A stretch of DNA of 6,995 nucleotides from Kiritimatiellia bacterium (GCA_028707675.1 JAQWAM010000066.1:1-6995); one strand, 5' to 3'; counted from the first letter of the stretch, positions 1-6,560 are shown. The notes: generated by a model not told the origin, from the sequence alone. Made by a program: numbers and translations.

Positions 1-898
1 CGCGGAACGAAGCGAAGCCGCCGGCCACCCAAGGCACCGCGCTCATCAGCAGCAGTATCAGCCAGTTTACCTGCGGCATTCCCGAGCGCAACTGCGCCAG
101 TTGGTTTTTGCCGACCGCCGTCAAAATGTCCGAGACGCTTTTGAAGCCCATCGCCTCAACATCATGCGTTGCCATGAACCACTTCGCGCTGCCCCAGTAA
201 GTCCCCGCCATAACTGCAGCCGAAAGCAATCCCATCCACGCTACACGCGCCAGAGTCAGCGTGCCGCGCTTCCAAAGCACATAGATAAGGAAAGCCAGAA
301 ACACCGGCGACAGCGGGATAAAAATCACTGATTCGACCACGCCGAGACCATATAAAACCGCAAAGGCAACCAGAAAAATCGCCCACTTGCGCCGCGCGTA
401 GGCAACCAGCAGCGCGGCGGCCAGAAACACCAGCATCAGGTCGAAACTCTGATACTGGAAACGCGTCGCCGCATGCCACACCGGCACCGCGAATATGAAA
501 GCCACAGCCGCCACGGCTCCCGACAGCACCGCCACGCGCGGCGCGTACTCCACCGAATACTCCTCGTAAATGCAGTCGTGAATCAGGAAACTCACCAGCC
601 TATACAGCAGAACCGCCGAAACCACCGAGCAGGCCGCGCTGAAAAGGTTCAGCCGCAGCGGCAGCGATAGAAAGCTCGAATTACTGAGGCCGGCGACGAT
701 CGTGCCCCAAACAGGCCGCAAAGGCAGTTCAAGCGGCAATATCCCGCTGTAAGCGGTCATCAGCCCGGCGGACTCGCCGGGAAACACCCCGCGCGATAAA
801 GTCAGCCCATATGTCAAAGCCGCCAGCACACCTAACCCCACGGAAATTAAAAAATCAATCTTCCGCTTGCCTATGGCGATCTCTTTGAAGTCGTTCAT
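1..898 (-). CDS. DUF2723-like multi-pass membrane protein (putative GT-C glycosyltransferase), 5' part only
   Basis: The minus strand is open from the ATG at 898-896 to the window edge, giving 299 codons with no stop; the 3' end lies outside. The protein starts MNDFKEIAIGKRK and has hydrophobic segments near residues 14-34, 85-105, 122-141, 152-168, 172-188 and 191-208, with another near 280-295. Residues 35-52 (key residues P40, G41, E42, S43) form a first external loop, followed by RLNLFSA at 82-88. This layout matches the N-terminus of DUF2723 / protein O-mannosyltransferase-like membrane enzymes, where an acidic residue in the first outer loop is thought to be catalytic; E42 would be that residue. 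Such enzymes usually move a sugar from a polyprenyl-phosphate donor at the outer face of the inner membrane. The HPPG-like motif of many DUF2723 proteins is not obvious here. No strong ribosome site is visible. The family call is from memory; the membrane nature is clear. Confidence 0.62.
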   Translation of the reverse strand, partial: MNDFKEIAIGKRKIDFLISVGLGVLAALTYGLTLSRGVFPGESAGLMTAYSGILPLELPLRPVWGTIVAGLSNSSFLSLPLRLNLFSAACSVVSAVLLYRLVSFLIHDCIYEEYSVEYAPRVAVLSGAVAAVAFIFAVPVWHAATRFQYQSFDLMLVFLAAALLVAYARRKWAIFLVAFAVLYGLGVVESVIFIPLSPVFLAFLIYVLWKRGTLTLARVAWMGLLSAAVMAGTYWGSAKWFMATHDVEAMGFKSVSDILTAVGKNQLAQLRSGMPQVNWLILLLMSAVPWVAGGFASFR

Positions 899-984
899 AA
901 TCTAACACCACCCACAACAGCATGATTCACAAACCTGCAACCGTAACAGGGTCGCAACCCAATTAATCTTTATAACACCAGAAA

Positions 985-1013
985 ATATTACTGGTTTGTG
1001 CCGACACCTGCAA
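985..1013 (-). promoter_or_regulatory. Candidate sigma-70-like promoter for the DUF2723-like gene
   Basis: Read on the minus strand, TTGCAG (1013-1008) and TAATAT (990-985) are separated by 17 bp and point towards the ATG at 898. Both boxes are imperfect (3/6 and 4/6 to consensus). The region is AT-rich compared with the flanking genes. The call is weak and is based on spacing and position only. A TATAAA-like string on the same strand at 974-969 is an alternative -10 box. Confidence 0.25.
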
Positions 1014-1117
1014 GAATGTTTGTTCTCTCATGGCGTCGGACGCAAACGGGTTCATTGATGCCGCTGATGCACAATCGTAATCCCGGCCTTAACTTTGCGG
1101 CGTGAAATGATTTGCGC

Positions 1118-1146
1118 TTGTCCGTTTGCGCGTTCGGATGTATTAT
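1118..1146 (+). promoter_or_regulatory. Candidate sigma-70-like promoter for the DoxX-TIM barrel gene
   Basis: TTGTCC (1118-1123, 4/6 to consensus) and TATTAT (1141-1146, 5/6) are separated by exactly 17 bp. Transcription would start near 1153, leaving a leader of about 230 nt before the ATG at 1386. The boxes lie in the AT-rich part of the intergenic region and no better pair was found closer to the gene. Confidence 0.4.
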
Positions 1147-1288
1147 AAAAGCCGTTTCATTAATGTCCCATAGGGATGTCTGGATTTAACCTATAAGCGG
1201 CAGTTGAACGAGCATGAATCTGGCAAAGGCCCGTAAACATTGGTTCTTTTCGAAACCTGCGCCGCACCTATTTGGTGCAAGACGCAAT

Positions 1289-1357
1289 TTGGAGTGCGGT
1301 GACAAGAGCCGCGCTGTGCGCGGGTCGCGGCACCGCTTTCCGGCCAGTCCGCTCCAA
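1289..1357. repeat. Compact palindromic repeat (REP/MITE-like) in the leader of the DoxX-TIM gene
   Basis: Outer arms TTGGAG (1289-1294) and CTCCAA (1352-1357) are complementary, and after a two-base bulge CGG (1297-1299) pairs with CCG (1349-1351). Nested inside are GCGGTG (1296-1301) with CACCGC (1331-1336), which competes with the CGG pairing, and a tight hairpin CCGCGC-TGT-GCGCGG (1309-1323). Sequence of the type TTTGGAGTGCGGTGAC...CACCGCTTT is familiar to me as an interspersed repeat in Verrucomicrobiota and Planctomycetota genomes, often mistranslated as peptides containing ECGD. That recollection is unverified. It ends about 15 bp before the ribosome site of the next gene, so it would be in the mRNA leader. 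Confidence 0.55.
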
Positions 1358-1372
1358 CCGTCCGAACAAATT

Positions 1373-1379
1373 AAAGGGG
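1373..1379 (+). promoter_or_regulatory. Ribosome binding site that fixes the start at 1386
   Basis: AAAGGGG lies six bases upstream of the ATG at 1386. It favours this start over the in-frame upstream alternative start at 1272. That longer version would translate the palindromic repeat at 1289-1357 and add 38 residues unlike any membrane-protein N-terminus. Confidence 0.6.
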
Positions 1380-1385
1380 TATAAA

Positions 1386-2876
1386 ATGAAGAAGAGCTGG
1401 GGAATCACTCTTTTGCGGATGCTGATCGGATGGCACTTCCTGTACGAGGGAGTCTGGAAGCTCATCCAGCCCGGCGGCTGGTCCTGCGAAGGCTACCTGC
1501 GCATGAGCCGCTGGTTCGCCGAGCCGGTCTTTCGCCACATCGCCGACACGCCCCGGCTGTTGCGGCTCTGCGACCAGGCGAACATGTGGGGACTGACACT
1601 GATCGGCCTCGCCCTGATTCTGGGTGTGCTCGTGCGCCCGGCGGCCGTCGGCGGCATCCTGATGCTGGCGTTTTATTACATCGCGCAGCCGCCTTTCTTG
1701 GTGTATTCCTCTGAAGGCCATTTCCTGTGGATTGACCGCAACGTGGTCGAGGCGGCGGCCCTGCTGGCGGTCTGCTTCGTGCCCTCCCATCAGATCGGCC
1801 CCATCCTCTGGCGCCATTTCTGCCTGTTGCTGCGTCGCCGCGACATTGCCGCTGACGGCGGCAGCGGGGCGGGCGTGACTTCCGCGGGAAGGCGCGAGCT
1901 GCTGCTCAGCCTCAGTTCGCTGCCGGTGATCGGCGCCTTCGGATACGCCTTCGCCCGCAAACACGGTCTGGCCTGGGAACGCGAAAACCTCAAAACCGCC
2001 GACGCGGTCACCAGCGCGACCGTCAAGGGCTTCACCTTCGACGACATCAAAGACATGAAGAAACCGATCGACAAATTCGGCCGGATCGGCAACCTGAAAC
2101 TGAGCCGCATGCTGCTCGGCGGCAATCTGATCGGAGGCTGGGCCCACGCCCGCGATCTTCTCTACACCGACAAGCTGGTCAAGGCCTACCACTCCGACGA
2201 GCGCGTATTCCGAACCTTCCGCATGGCCGAGGCCTGCGGCGTCAACACCATCATAACCAACCCGGCGCTGATGCGCGTCATCAACGAATACTGGAAACGG
2301 GAAGGCGGCAAGATGCAGTTCATTTCTGACAGCGGCCACAAGGAGGGTTTGGTCCGCGGCGCCGAGGTCTCGGTCGAGAACGGCGCTTCAGCGGTCTATT
2401 GCCACGGCGGCATGTCCGATAATTTCGCAAAGAAAGGTGAATTCGATAAAATCGGCGAGGCTCTCGAAGGCATGCGCAAGCTGGGCGTGCCGGCCGGCAT
2501 CGGCGCCCACCGCCTCGAAACCGTCAAAGGCTGCGTGGAGCAAGGCATCATCCCCGATTTCTGGGTCAAGACCCTGCACCGCACGGAATACTGGTCAGCC
2601 CGCCCCGAAGCGGGCTATTTCTCCAAAGACAATGTCTGGTGCGTGGAACCCGACGATGTCGTGGCGTACATGGAGAAACTCGAACAACCGTGGGTCGCCT
2701 TCAAAATTTTGGCCGCCGGCGCGCTGCACCCCAAGGATGCGTTCCCCTACGCCTTCAAGAGCGGCGCGGACTTCATCTGCGTGGGAATGTACGACTTCCA
2801 ACTGGTTGAGGACGTCAACCTCGTGAACACGGTGCTCGACAACCCGATCGAGCGCACCCGCCCCTGGCGCGCCTGA
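1386..2876 (+). CDS. DoxX-family membrane domain fused to an uncharacterised TIM-barrel-like domain
   Basis: The product is 496 residues. Residues 1-140 look like a DoxX/DoxD-type integral membrane domain. The first helix carries an R11...G15...G22...K25 pattern typical of the family, and further helices lie near 69-83, 86-106 and 119-140. A basic linker (149-152) is followed by GRRELLLSLSSLP at 168-180 and a fifth hydrophobic stretch to about 190, which resembles a twin-arginine signal or anchor. Residues 230-496 form a soluble alpha/beta domain starting GNLKLSRMLLGGNLIGGWAH, somewhat like the first strand of aldo/keto reductases. Regular strand-like segments follow: NTIITNP (287-293), AVYCHGG (336-342), GIGAHR (371-376), WVKTLH (393-398), VAFKILAAGA (437-446) and DFICVGMYDFQL (462-473). 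H340, H375, K395, H398 and K440 sit at strand ends and are candidate active-site residues. The aldo/keto reductase catalytic tetrad is not evident. Similar C-terminal domains occur, as I recall, in exported Planctomycetota and Verrucomicrobiota proteins of unknown function. Five helices would place this domain outside the cytoplasm if the N-terminus is inside. The gene converges on the symporter gene with only 24 bp between stops. Confidence 0.72.
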   Translation: MKKSWGITLLRMLIGWHFLYEGVWKLIQPGGWSCEGYLRMSRWFAEPVFRHIADTPRLLRLCDQANMWGLTLIGLALILGVLVRPAAVGGILMLAFYYIAQPPFLVYSSEGHFLWIDRNVVEAAALLAVCFVPSHQIGPILWRHFCLLLRRRDIAADGGSGAGVTSAGRRELLLSLSSLPVIGAFGYAFARKHGLAWERENLKTADAVTSATVKGFTFDDIKDMKKPIDKFGRIGNLKLSRMLLGGNLIGGWAHARDLLYTDKLVKAYHSDERVFRTFRMAEACGVNTIITNPALMRVINEYWKREGGKMQFISDSGHKEGLVRGAEVSVENGASAVYCHGGMSDNFAKKGEFDKIGEALEGMRKLGVPAGIGAHRLETVKGCVEQGIIPDFWVKTLHRTEYWSARPEAGYFSKDNVWCVEPDDVVAYMEKLEQPWVAFKILAAGALHPKDAFPYAFKSGADFICVGMYDFQLVEDVNLVNTVLDNPIERTRPWRA

Positions 2877-2900
2877 CGCACCCGCCGCCCGCCCCTTCAT

Positions 2901-5711
2901 TCACTCACGTGATTCGCGGCTGAAAACCAGCCCGTCGATTCCCTCTTTGCGGTTAGGGAAGATAAAGCTGATAGCCAGCGCCACGGCCAGGCAGGTCACG
3001 ATGCCGATCGCCCCATACAGCAGCAGGTGCGGTTTCCACGGCAGGTTCGCCGCGTCCAGCCCGACGCAGACCACGTAGTTCGCGGCCAACCCGCACAAAG
3101 CCGCCGCCGCGCCCACGCGCCGCGCGAAGATGCCCAGCATGAAAAGGCAGGCCAGCCCGCTGGTGAGAATGCCGATGAATTTCAGAAACTGGTCATAGAC
3201 CGCGCGTATGTCGATATTGGCCAAGACCAGCGCGCCGGCCATGCCCGCCACCCCGACCAGAACCGTGCATATCTGCGCCACCCGCATCCGGCTGCGGTCA
3301 TCGTCGCCACGCCTGCACAGCCGCACATACCAGTCGTTGGTGACGGATGTGGCGGATGAGTTCAAATTCGCCGCCAGCGTGGAGATCGTCGCCGCGAAAA
3401 GTCCGGCCATGACCAGGCCGGAGAGCCCCGCCGGCATGTCGTTGACCATGAACACCGGAAGGATCGAGTCCGGCTTGGGCATGGTCACCGCCAGCCGCTC
3501 GGGATGGCTGCGGTAAAACGTGTAAAGCGCGCTGCCGATACCGAAGAAGACCACCCCCGTCCACAGCCCGAGCGGCACGTTGAGCCACAGGCTGCGTCCC
3601 GCGGCTTTGATGTCCTTGGTCGTCATGTAACGCTGGATCACGCACTGGTCGCTGGTGTAGGAGATCAGGCACTCCGCCGCCCCGCCGATCAGCACCACCC
3701 ATATCACCGGCTGCCTGAAATCAAAGGCCAGTTCAACCATCTTGAATTTGCCCGCATCGCCCGCCATGCTCAGGAAACCGGCTATGCCGCCGTCCGTCCC
3801 GGCTATCAGCAGTCCCAGAATCAGCATCGCCCCGCCCGCCAGCACCGCGCACTGCATGACATCGCTCCAGATCACAGCCTCGATCCCGCCGAAAGCGCAG
3901 TACAGTATCGTCAGCAGGCTGACAACGAGGATGCAACTGTTCACGTCCGCTCCCGTCGCCGCAGCCACCGCCAGAGACGGCAGGTAGGCCACCACCGCCA
4001 CCCGCGCCACCATGAAAAGGTTGAAGGCCAGACTGGCGAACAGCCTGCACGCCAGATTGAACCGCAGCTCAAGATACTCGTACGCGCTGGTCAGGTTCAG
4101 CTTGCGGAAAAACGGCAGGTAACAGCCGATCACCAGCGGCGGCACGAGCGCCACGCAAGCCACCTTGGGCGCGTAGCGCCAGTCAGAAATGAAGGCGAGC
4201 GCCGGGATCGCCAGAAACGAGATCGAGCTGAACATGGCCGCGAAAATGCTGATGCCCGCCGCCCACCACGGGATGTGGCCGCCGCCGCGGAAGAAATCAT
4301 CCGCGCTCTTCTTCTTGCGCATGAACCATACGCCCATGCCCGCCAGTCCCGCGAAATACACACCCATCACCATCCAGTTGATCGGCTGGAATTTGCGCCG
4401 CGCCGCGAACCGCCCGACCGCGCACAACGGCGTTCGCACACCGGGCCGGATCTCTCCCGAAGCAAGCAGGACACTGCCATCCGCGCACCGAATCGCCGCA
4501 CCCGCCACGGTCGGCAAAAGCGGCGCCTCGCCCAGATCAAACCAGCAATCCGTTACCGTATGGTAAGCCAGCACCCGGCGGTTCCAAGTCGTCGGCACGG
4601 CGGATTGGTAGGCGACCCGCTGCGCCTCGCGCGCTTCGCCTGTCAGTGCCGCCATCTTGCGCTGGTTATCATCAAAATACGCCGCGTCCAGACCGCCGAA
4701 AAACAGGACGTGCTGATCGCCGACAACCAAGCACTTCGCGCCGATCAGCGGCCACGCGCCTCCGACCTCCGACCTCTGACCTCCGACCTCCGACTTCACC
4801 GCGGCAGGCGAGATCGGCCGCCACACGCCCGCCCCGTCCGGCTGCGCCAAATCGTACGAATATCCGTCGGTCAATGCGTATAATTCATCGGATCTGTCAC
4901 CTGATTGGGTAGGGACGCCTCCCCGAGGCGTCCGCCCTTCGGCGGCGCTCAGGGCAGGCGGACGGTTCGGGGAACCGTCCCTACCAGAGGTAGCGTTCTT
5001 CGCATACCCGCCGACCACATACAGATAAGTGCGTTTCTGGTCGCCGTTCTGCACAAAAGCCTGCGCCTGCATGCGCCCCTTGACCCCCGGCAACTGCGGC
5101 AGCGGACGCCAACCCGCAGCCAAGTCGTCCAGATCCAACACCCATACATCCGTGGCCAAAGCCTCTGTTCCGCCGCCGCCAGCCACATACACGCGGTTGC
5201 CCCGTGCCGCCGCGCAGCCCGAGCAAACAGCGCCGGGGAAATCCGGTAATTCTGTCTCCAGCGCCTTTTGCCGCGCCGCGTCCCAAGTCAACAGAAACAC
5301 CCGCGCAAAGGTCTCGCCATCCGCCATGCCGCCGACGCACACGATCCCCTTGGGCGTCGTGGCCGACATGCCCTCCGCGACCGCTCGCGACAGCCGCCCC
5401 GCCGCCAACCAATTGGTCTGTCCGGCTGGCAGCGCGACGATGTCGGCATAGTAACGCTTGGCGCCGCCCGAGACCAGCGGCTCTTCAGGAAAATTCGAGC
5501 CGCCGGCCAACAGCGCGACCCCGCCATGCTCACCGTAGAACGGCGCGCCGACCCCGATCGCCGCGCGACCGTCCGCCTGCGGCGGCAGGGAAAAGCCGGC
5601 CGACCATTCCAGCGTGACTGGCGGCCCGCCTACTGCCACACCCGCAGCGGAAAGCAAAAAAAACACTGCAACCTTAAAAATGTCAGACATGCGGCAAACC
5701 TTGTTCAACAT
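2901..5711 (-). CDS. Kelch-type (cyclically permuted sialate-mutarotase-like) domain fused to sodium/solute symporter
   Basis: The product is 936 residues in two parts. Residues 1-28 form a signal peptide (hydrophobic core 11-28; an alternative Met8 start is possible). Residues 33-435 are a kelch propeller with repeated glycine-pair strands such as ALLAGGSNF (66-74), IVCVGGMADG (123-132), VYVAGGGG (174-181), YLYVVGGYA (229-237) and VLFFGGLD (335-342). This matches the cyclically permuted relatives of NanM/YjhT, which speed interconversion of sugar anomers, sialic acid in the studied case. Residues 443-918 are a complete sodium/solute symporter (SSS) with about 13 membrane helices. In it, LFAATISTLAANLNSSAT (771-788) is the family signature; A774, S777 and T778 match the sodium-2 site pattern A-x-x-S-S/T. 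The propeller would lie outside the cytoplasmic membrane and hand its sugar to the transporter. Fusions of this type are known in a few bacterial phyla; the substrate here is not provable. Two repeats are inserted in frame at residues 243-268 and 306-318. A strong AGGGGGA lies unusually close (two bases) to the ATG at 5711. Confidence 0.88.
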   Translation of the reverse strand: MLNKVCRMSDIFKVAVFFLLSAAGVAVGGPPVTLEWSAGFSLPPQADGRAAIGVGAPFYGEHGGVALLAGGSNFPEEPLVSGGAKRYYADIVALPAGQTNWLAAGRLSRAVAEGMSATTPKGIVCVGGMADGETFARVFLLTWDAARQKALETELPDFPGAVCSGCAAARGNRVYVAGGGGTEALATDVWVLDLDDLAAGWRPLPQLPGVKGRMQAQAFVQNGDQKRTYLYVVGGYAKNATSGRDGSPNRPPALSAAEGRTPRGGVPTQSGDRSDELYALTDGYSYDLAQPDGAGVWRPISPAAVKSEVGGQRSEVGGAWPLIGAKCLVVGDQHVLFFGGLDAAYFDDNQRKMAALTGEAREAQRVAYQSAVPTTWNRRVLAYHTVTDCWFDLGEAPLLPTVAGAAIRCADGSVLLASGEIRPGVRTPLCAVGRFAARRKFQPINWMVMGVYFAGLAGMGVWFMRKKKSADDFFRGGGHIPWWAAGISIFAAMFSSISFLAIPALAFISDWRYAPKVACVALVPPLVIGCYLPFFRKLNLTSAYEYLELRFNLACRLFASLAFNLFMVARVAVVAYLPSLAVAAATGADVNSCILVVSLLTILYCAFGGIEAVIWSDVMQCAVLAGGAMLILGLLIAGTDGGIAGFLSMAGDAGKFKMVELAFDFRQPVIWVVLIGGAAECLISYTSDQCVIQRYMTTKDIKAAGRSLWLNVPLGLWTGVVFFGIGSALYTFYRSHPERLAVTMPKPDSILPVFMVNDMPAGLSGLVMAGLFAATISTLAANLNSSATSVTNDWYVRLCRRGDDDRSRMRVAQICTVLVGVAGMAGALVLANIDIRAVYDQFLKFIGILTSGLACLFMLGIFARRVGAAAALCGLAANYVVCVGLDAANLPWKPHLLLYGAIGIVTCLAVALAISFIFPNRKEGIDGLVFSRESRE
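4760..4794. repeat. Five tandem copies of a 7-bp unit within the kelch coding region
   Basis: The unit CTCCGAC is repeated five times head to tail on the plus strand; the third copy is CTCTGAC and the others are exact. On the coding (minus) strand this reads GTCGGAG units. Because three units make 21 bases, the protein has a seven-residue period, seen as KSEVGGQRSEVGG at residues 306-318. Similar SEVGGQR-type peptides are familiar to me from Verrucomicrobiota-like proteins (memory, unverified). It is not a CRISPR: units are 7 bp with no spacers. Confidence 0.9.
4908..4985. repeat. 78-bp palindromic element inserted in frame in the kelch coding region
   Basis: Terminal inverted repeats GGTAGGGACG (4908-4917) and CGTCCCTACC (4976-4985) are perfect over 10 bp. 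Inside are two strong hairpins: GACGCCTC-CCC-GAGGCGTC (4914-4932) and GGACGGTTC-GGG-GAACCGTCC (4960-4980). Between them a central arm TCCGCC (4931-4936) pairs with GGCGGA (4957-4962). At exactly 26 codons it keeps the reading frame and encodes residues 243-268, a Gly/Pro/Arg-rich stretch unlike kelch sequence. No target duplication is visible, though GGTAG recurs just outside the right end (4989-4993). The design resembles a non-coding dispersed palindromic repeat (MITE/REP class) rather than protein-derived sequence. Confidence 0.85.
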
Positions 5712-5713
5712 AA

Positions 5714-5720
5714 TCCCCCT
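5714..5720 (-). promoter_or_regulatory. Ribosome binding site of the mutarotase-symporter gene, very close to the start
   Basis: On the minus strand AGGGGGA is followed by only TT before the ATG at 5711. Pairing with the 16S tail would be strong but spacing is shorter than usual. The second in-frame ATG (5690, Met8) has only a weak AAGG eight bases upstream and still leaves an intact signal peptide, so it remains possible. Confidence 0.5.
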
Positions 5721-5767
5721 ATACGCTACGACAAAACACTATATCAGTTCCTGCGCTAGCGGGCGTT

Positions 5768-5822
5768 AATAAAATTACAATCGTAATATCATGCATTTTG
5801 ATCTGGCGACTTTTAGTCAGCC
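5768..5822 (-). terminator. Possible tsaB transcription terminator region (two hairpins)
   Basis: Directly after the tsaB stop, reading the minus strand, GGC-T-GACT pairs with AGTC-GCC around an AAA loop (5822-5805). Further on, ATTAC pairs with GTAAT around GATT (5787-5774) and is followed by the T-rich TTTATT. Neither is a textbook GC-rich stem with a clean T-run. The call rests on position between two co-directional genes and would make the symporter gene a separate transcription unit. Confidence 0.25.
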
Positions 5823-5823
5823 C

Positions 5824-6519
5824 CTACCGCTTCACCGCCACCGCCGGATGCAGATAGATCGGCATGGGTTCCGCCACACAAGCTTCCGGCGCGGACAATG
5901 CCAACAGCCCCAGATCAACCACATCCGGGAACACGTCCTCCCGCACCAGCCGCTCCGCCGGGAAGGTTTCCGACAGAACCTGACCCAACCTGGCCCACTC
6001 CGGCGATACTATCAGCGTACCATCCGGCACAGCCTCCGCCAGATCATCCGCCGCGACAAGCTTGAAATCATCGCCGGTGTGGCTCGGGGCGCCGCCGTCC
6101 GCGAGCCGCACGCTCGCCGCGGCCTTGTCCGCCCGGTAAGTCACGCACCATACGCGTCCGCGCCGCGCGTCGCCCGCCACCGTCACAGCTTCAACGCCGC
6201 GCGCCTGCCCCAACGCCAACGCCGCCGCGCTCGCCACCCCGCACACCGGCCTGCCGCCAGGCAGCGCCATGCCCTGCAAGGCCGCCAGACAAGCGCGTAT
6301 GCCTGAAAAAGACCCCGGCCCCAAACCGCAAATAAAGCGGCCTATTTCGCCGATTTCAATTCCGGTCTCCGACAAGGCTTGGCCAGCCTCTGCAATCCAC
6401 CCCGGCGCGCGAGAAGGCTCTACGTCCCAGCGCTTGACGCAAACGGCCACACCGCCTTTGAACACCGCCAGACCGGAGCGCCCCGCCGATCGGTCTGCTG
6501 CCATCACTAATGTTTCCAT
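5824..6519 (-). CDS. tsaB: TsaB, tRNA threonylcarbamoyladenosine biosynthesis partner protein
   Basis: The product is 231 residues, the same length as E. coli TsaB (YeaZ). It has the family start LVMAADRSAG (4-13), the diagnostic loop GLGPGSFSGIRA (65-76), VAGDARRGRVW (114-124) and a C-terminal PIYLHP. TsaB is the catalytically silent ASKHA-fold partner that dimerises with TsaD and, with TsaE, TsaD and TsaC, makes the t6A modification at position 37 of ANN-decoding tRNAs in the cytoplasm. The frame also has a GTG at 6531 and an ATG at 6525. The ATG at 6519 was chosen because it places the LVMAAD strand as in known TsaB proteins and has GAGA six bases upstream. The histidine often present near residues 35-40 of TsaB proteins is absent (SRAPGW here). 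No other t6A genes are beside it. It is unrelated to the flanking sugar genes and likely has its own promoter at 6658-6686. Confidence 0.93.
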   Translation of the reverse strand: METLVMAADRSAGRSGLAVFKGGVAVCVKRWDVEPSRAPGWIAEAGQALSETGIEIGEIGRFICGLGPGSFSGIRACLAALQGMALPGGRPVCGVASAAALALGQARGVEAVTVAGDARRGRVWCVTYRADKAAASVRLADGGAPSHTGDDFKLVAADDLAEAVPDGTLIVSPEWARLGQVLSETFPAERLVREDVFPDVVDLGLLALSAPEACVAEPMPIYLHPAVAVKR

Positions 6520-6560
6520 ATCCATTCTCACAAACCATCGCCACTACACCAACGAACCTG

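Larger units (their letters stand above)
899..1385. other. Divergent intergenic region, 487 bp, no gene
   Basis: No convincing coding frame lies here. The region has lower GC than the flanking genes up to about 1260, then becomes GC-rich where a palindromic repeat sits (1289-1357). It holds a candidate promoter for each divergent gene. Small hairpins visible by eye are ACCAG/CTGGT (977-981 with 991-995), TCCC/GGGA around ATA near 1165-1175, and GCACC/GGTGC with a five-base loop (1264-1278). If the plus promoter at 1118-1146 is real, the downstream gene has a leader of about 230 nt containing the last two hairpins and the repeat. I recognise no known riboswitch in it. Confidence 0.6.

Noticed and set aside
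162..479. Complete short open frame on the minus strand
   Set aside because: It overlaps the longer open frame 898-1 on the same strand, whose translation has regular membrane helices; this one is out of frame and lacks them.
1071..1081. 11-base string ACAATCGTAAT also found at 5777-5787
   Set aside because: A shared 11-mer is expected by chance several times in 7 kb, and the flanks do not match.
1272..1385. Upstream in-frame extension of the DoxX-TIM gene
   Set aside because: It would translate the palindromic repeat, has no ribosome site, and the ATG at 1386 has one at good spacing.
1268..1465. Small minus-strand frame across the repeat and the start of the DoxX-TIM gene
   Set aside because: It is only the repeat and antisense of the gene start; such frames arise wherever this kind of repeat lies.
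1371..2339. Long open frame on the minus strand opposite the DoxX-TIM gene
   Set aside because: It is antisense to a gene with recognisable domains and a good ribosome site; its translation shows no domain and its openness follows from GC-rich codon use.
2877..2900. Terminator between the converging DoxX-TIM and symporter genes
   Set aside because: The 24-bp gap shows no stem-loop or T-run on either strand.
4760..4794. Could the tandem array be a CRISPR remnant
   Set aside because: Units are 7 bp, directly adjacent and without spacers, and they are inside a coding frame.
3504..4883. 459-codon open frame on the plus strand opposite the symporter gene
   Set aside because: The translation is dominated by Arg, His, Pro and Gln without any fold-like pattern, and the opposite strand encodes an unmistakable kelch-symporter protein.
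5791..6306. Open frame on the plus strand opposite tsaB
   Set aside because: Arg/His/Pro-rich antisense shadow of a clear TsaB coding region.
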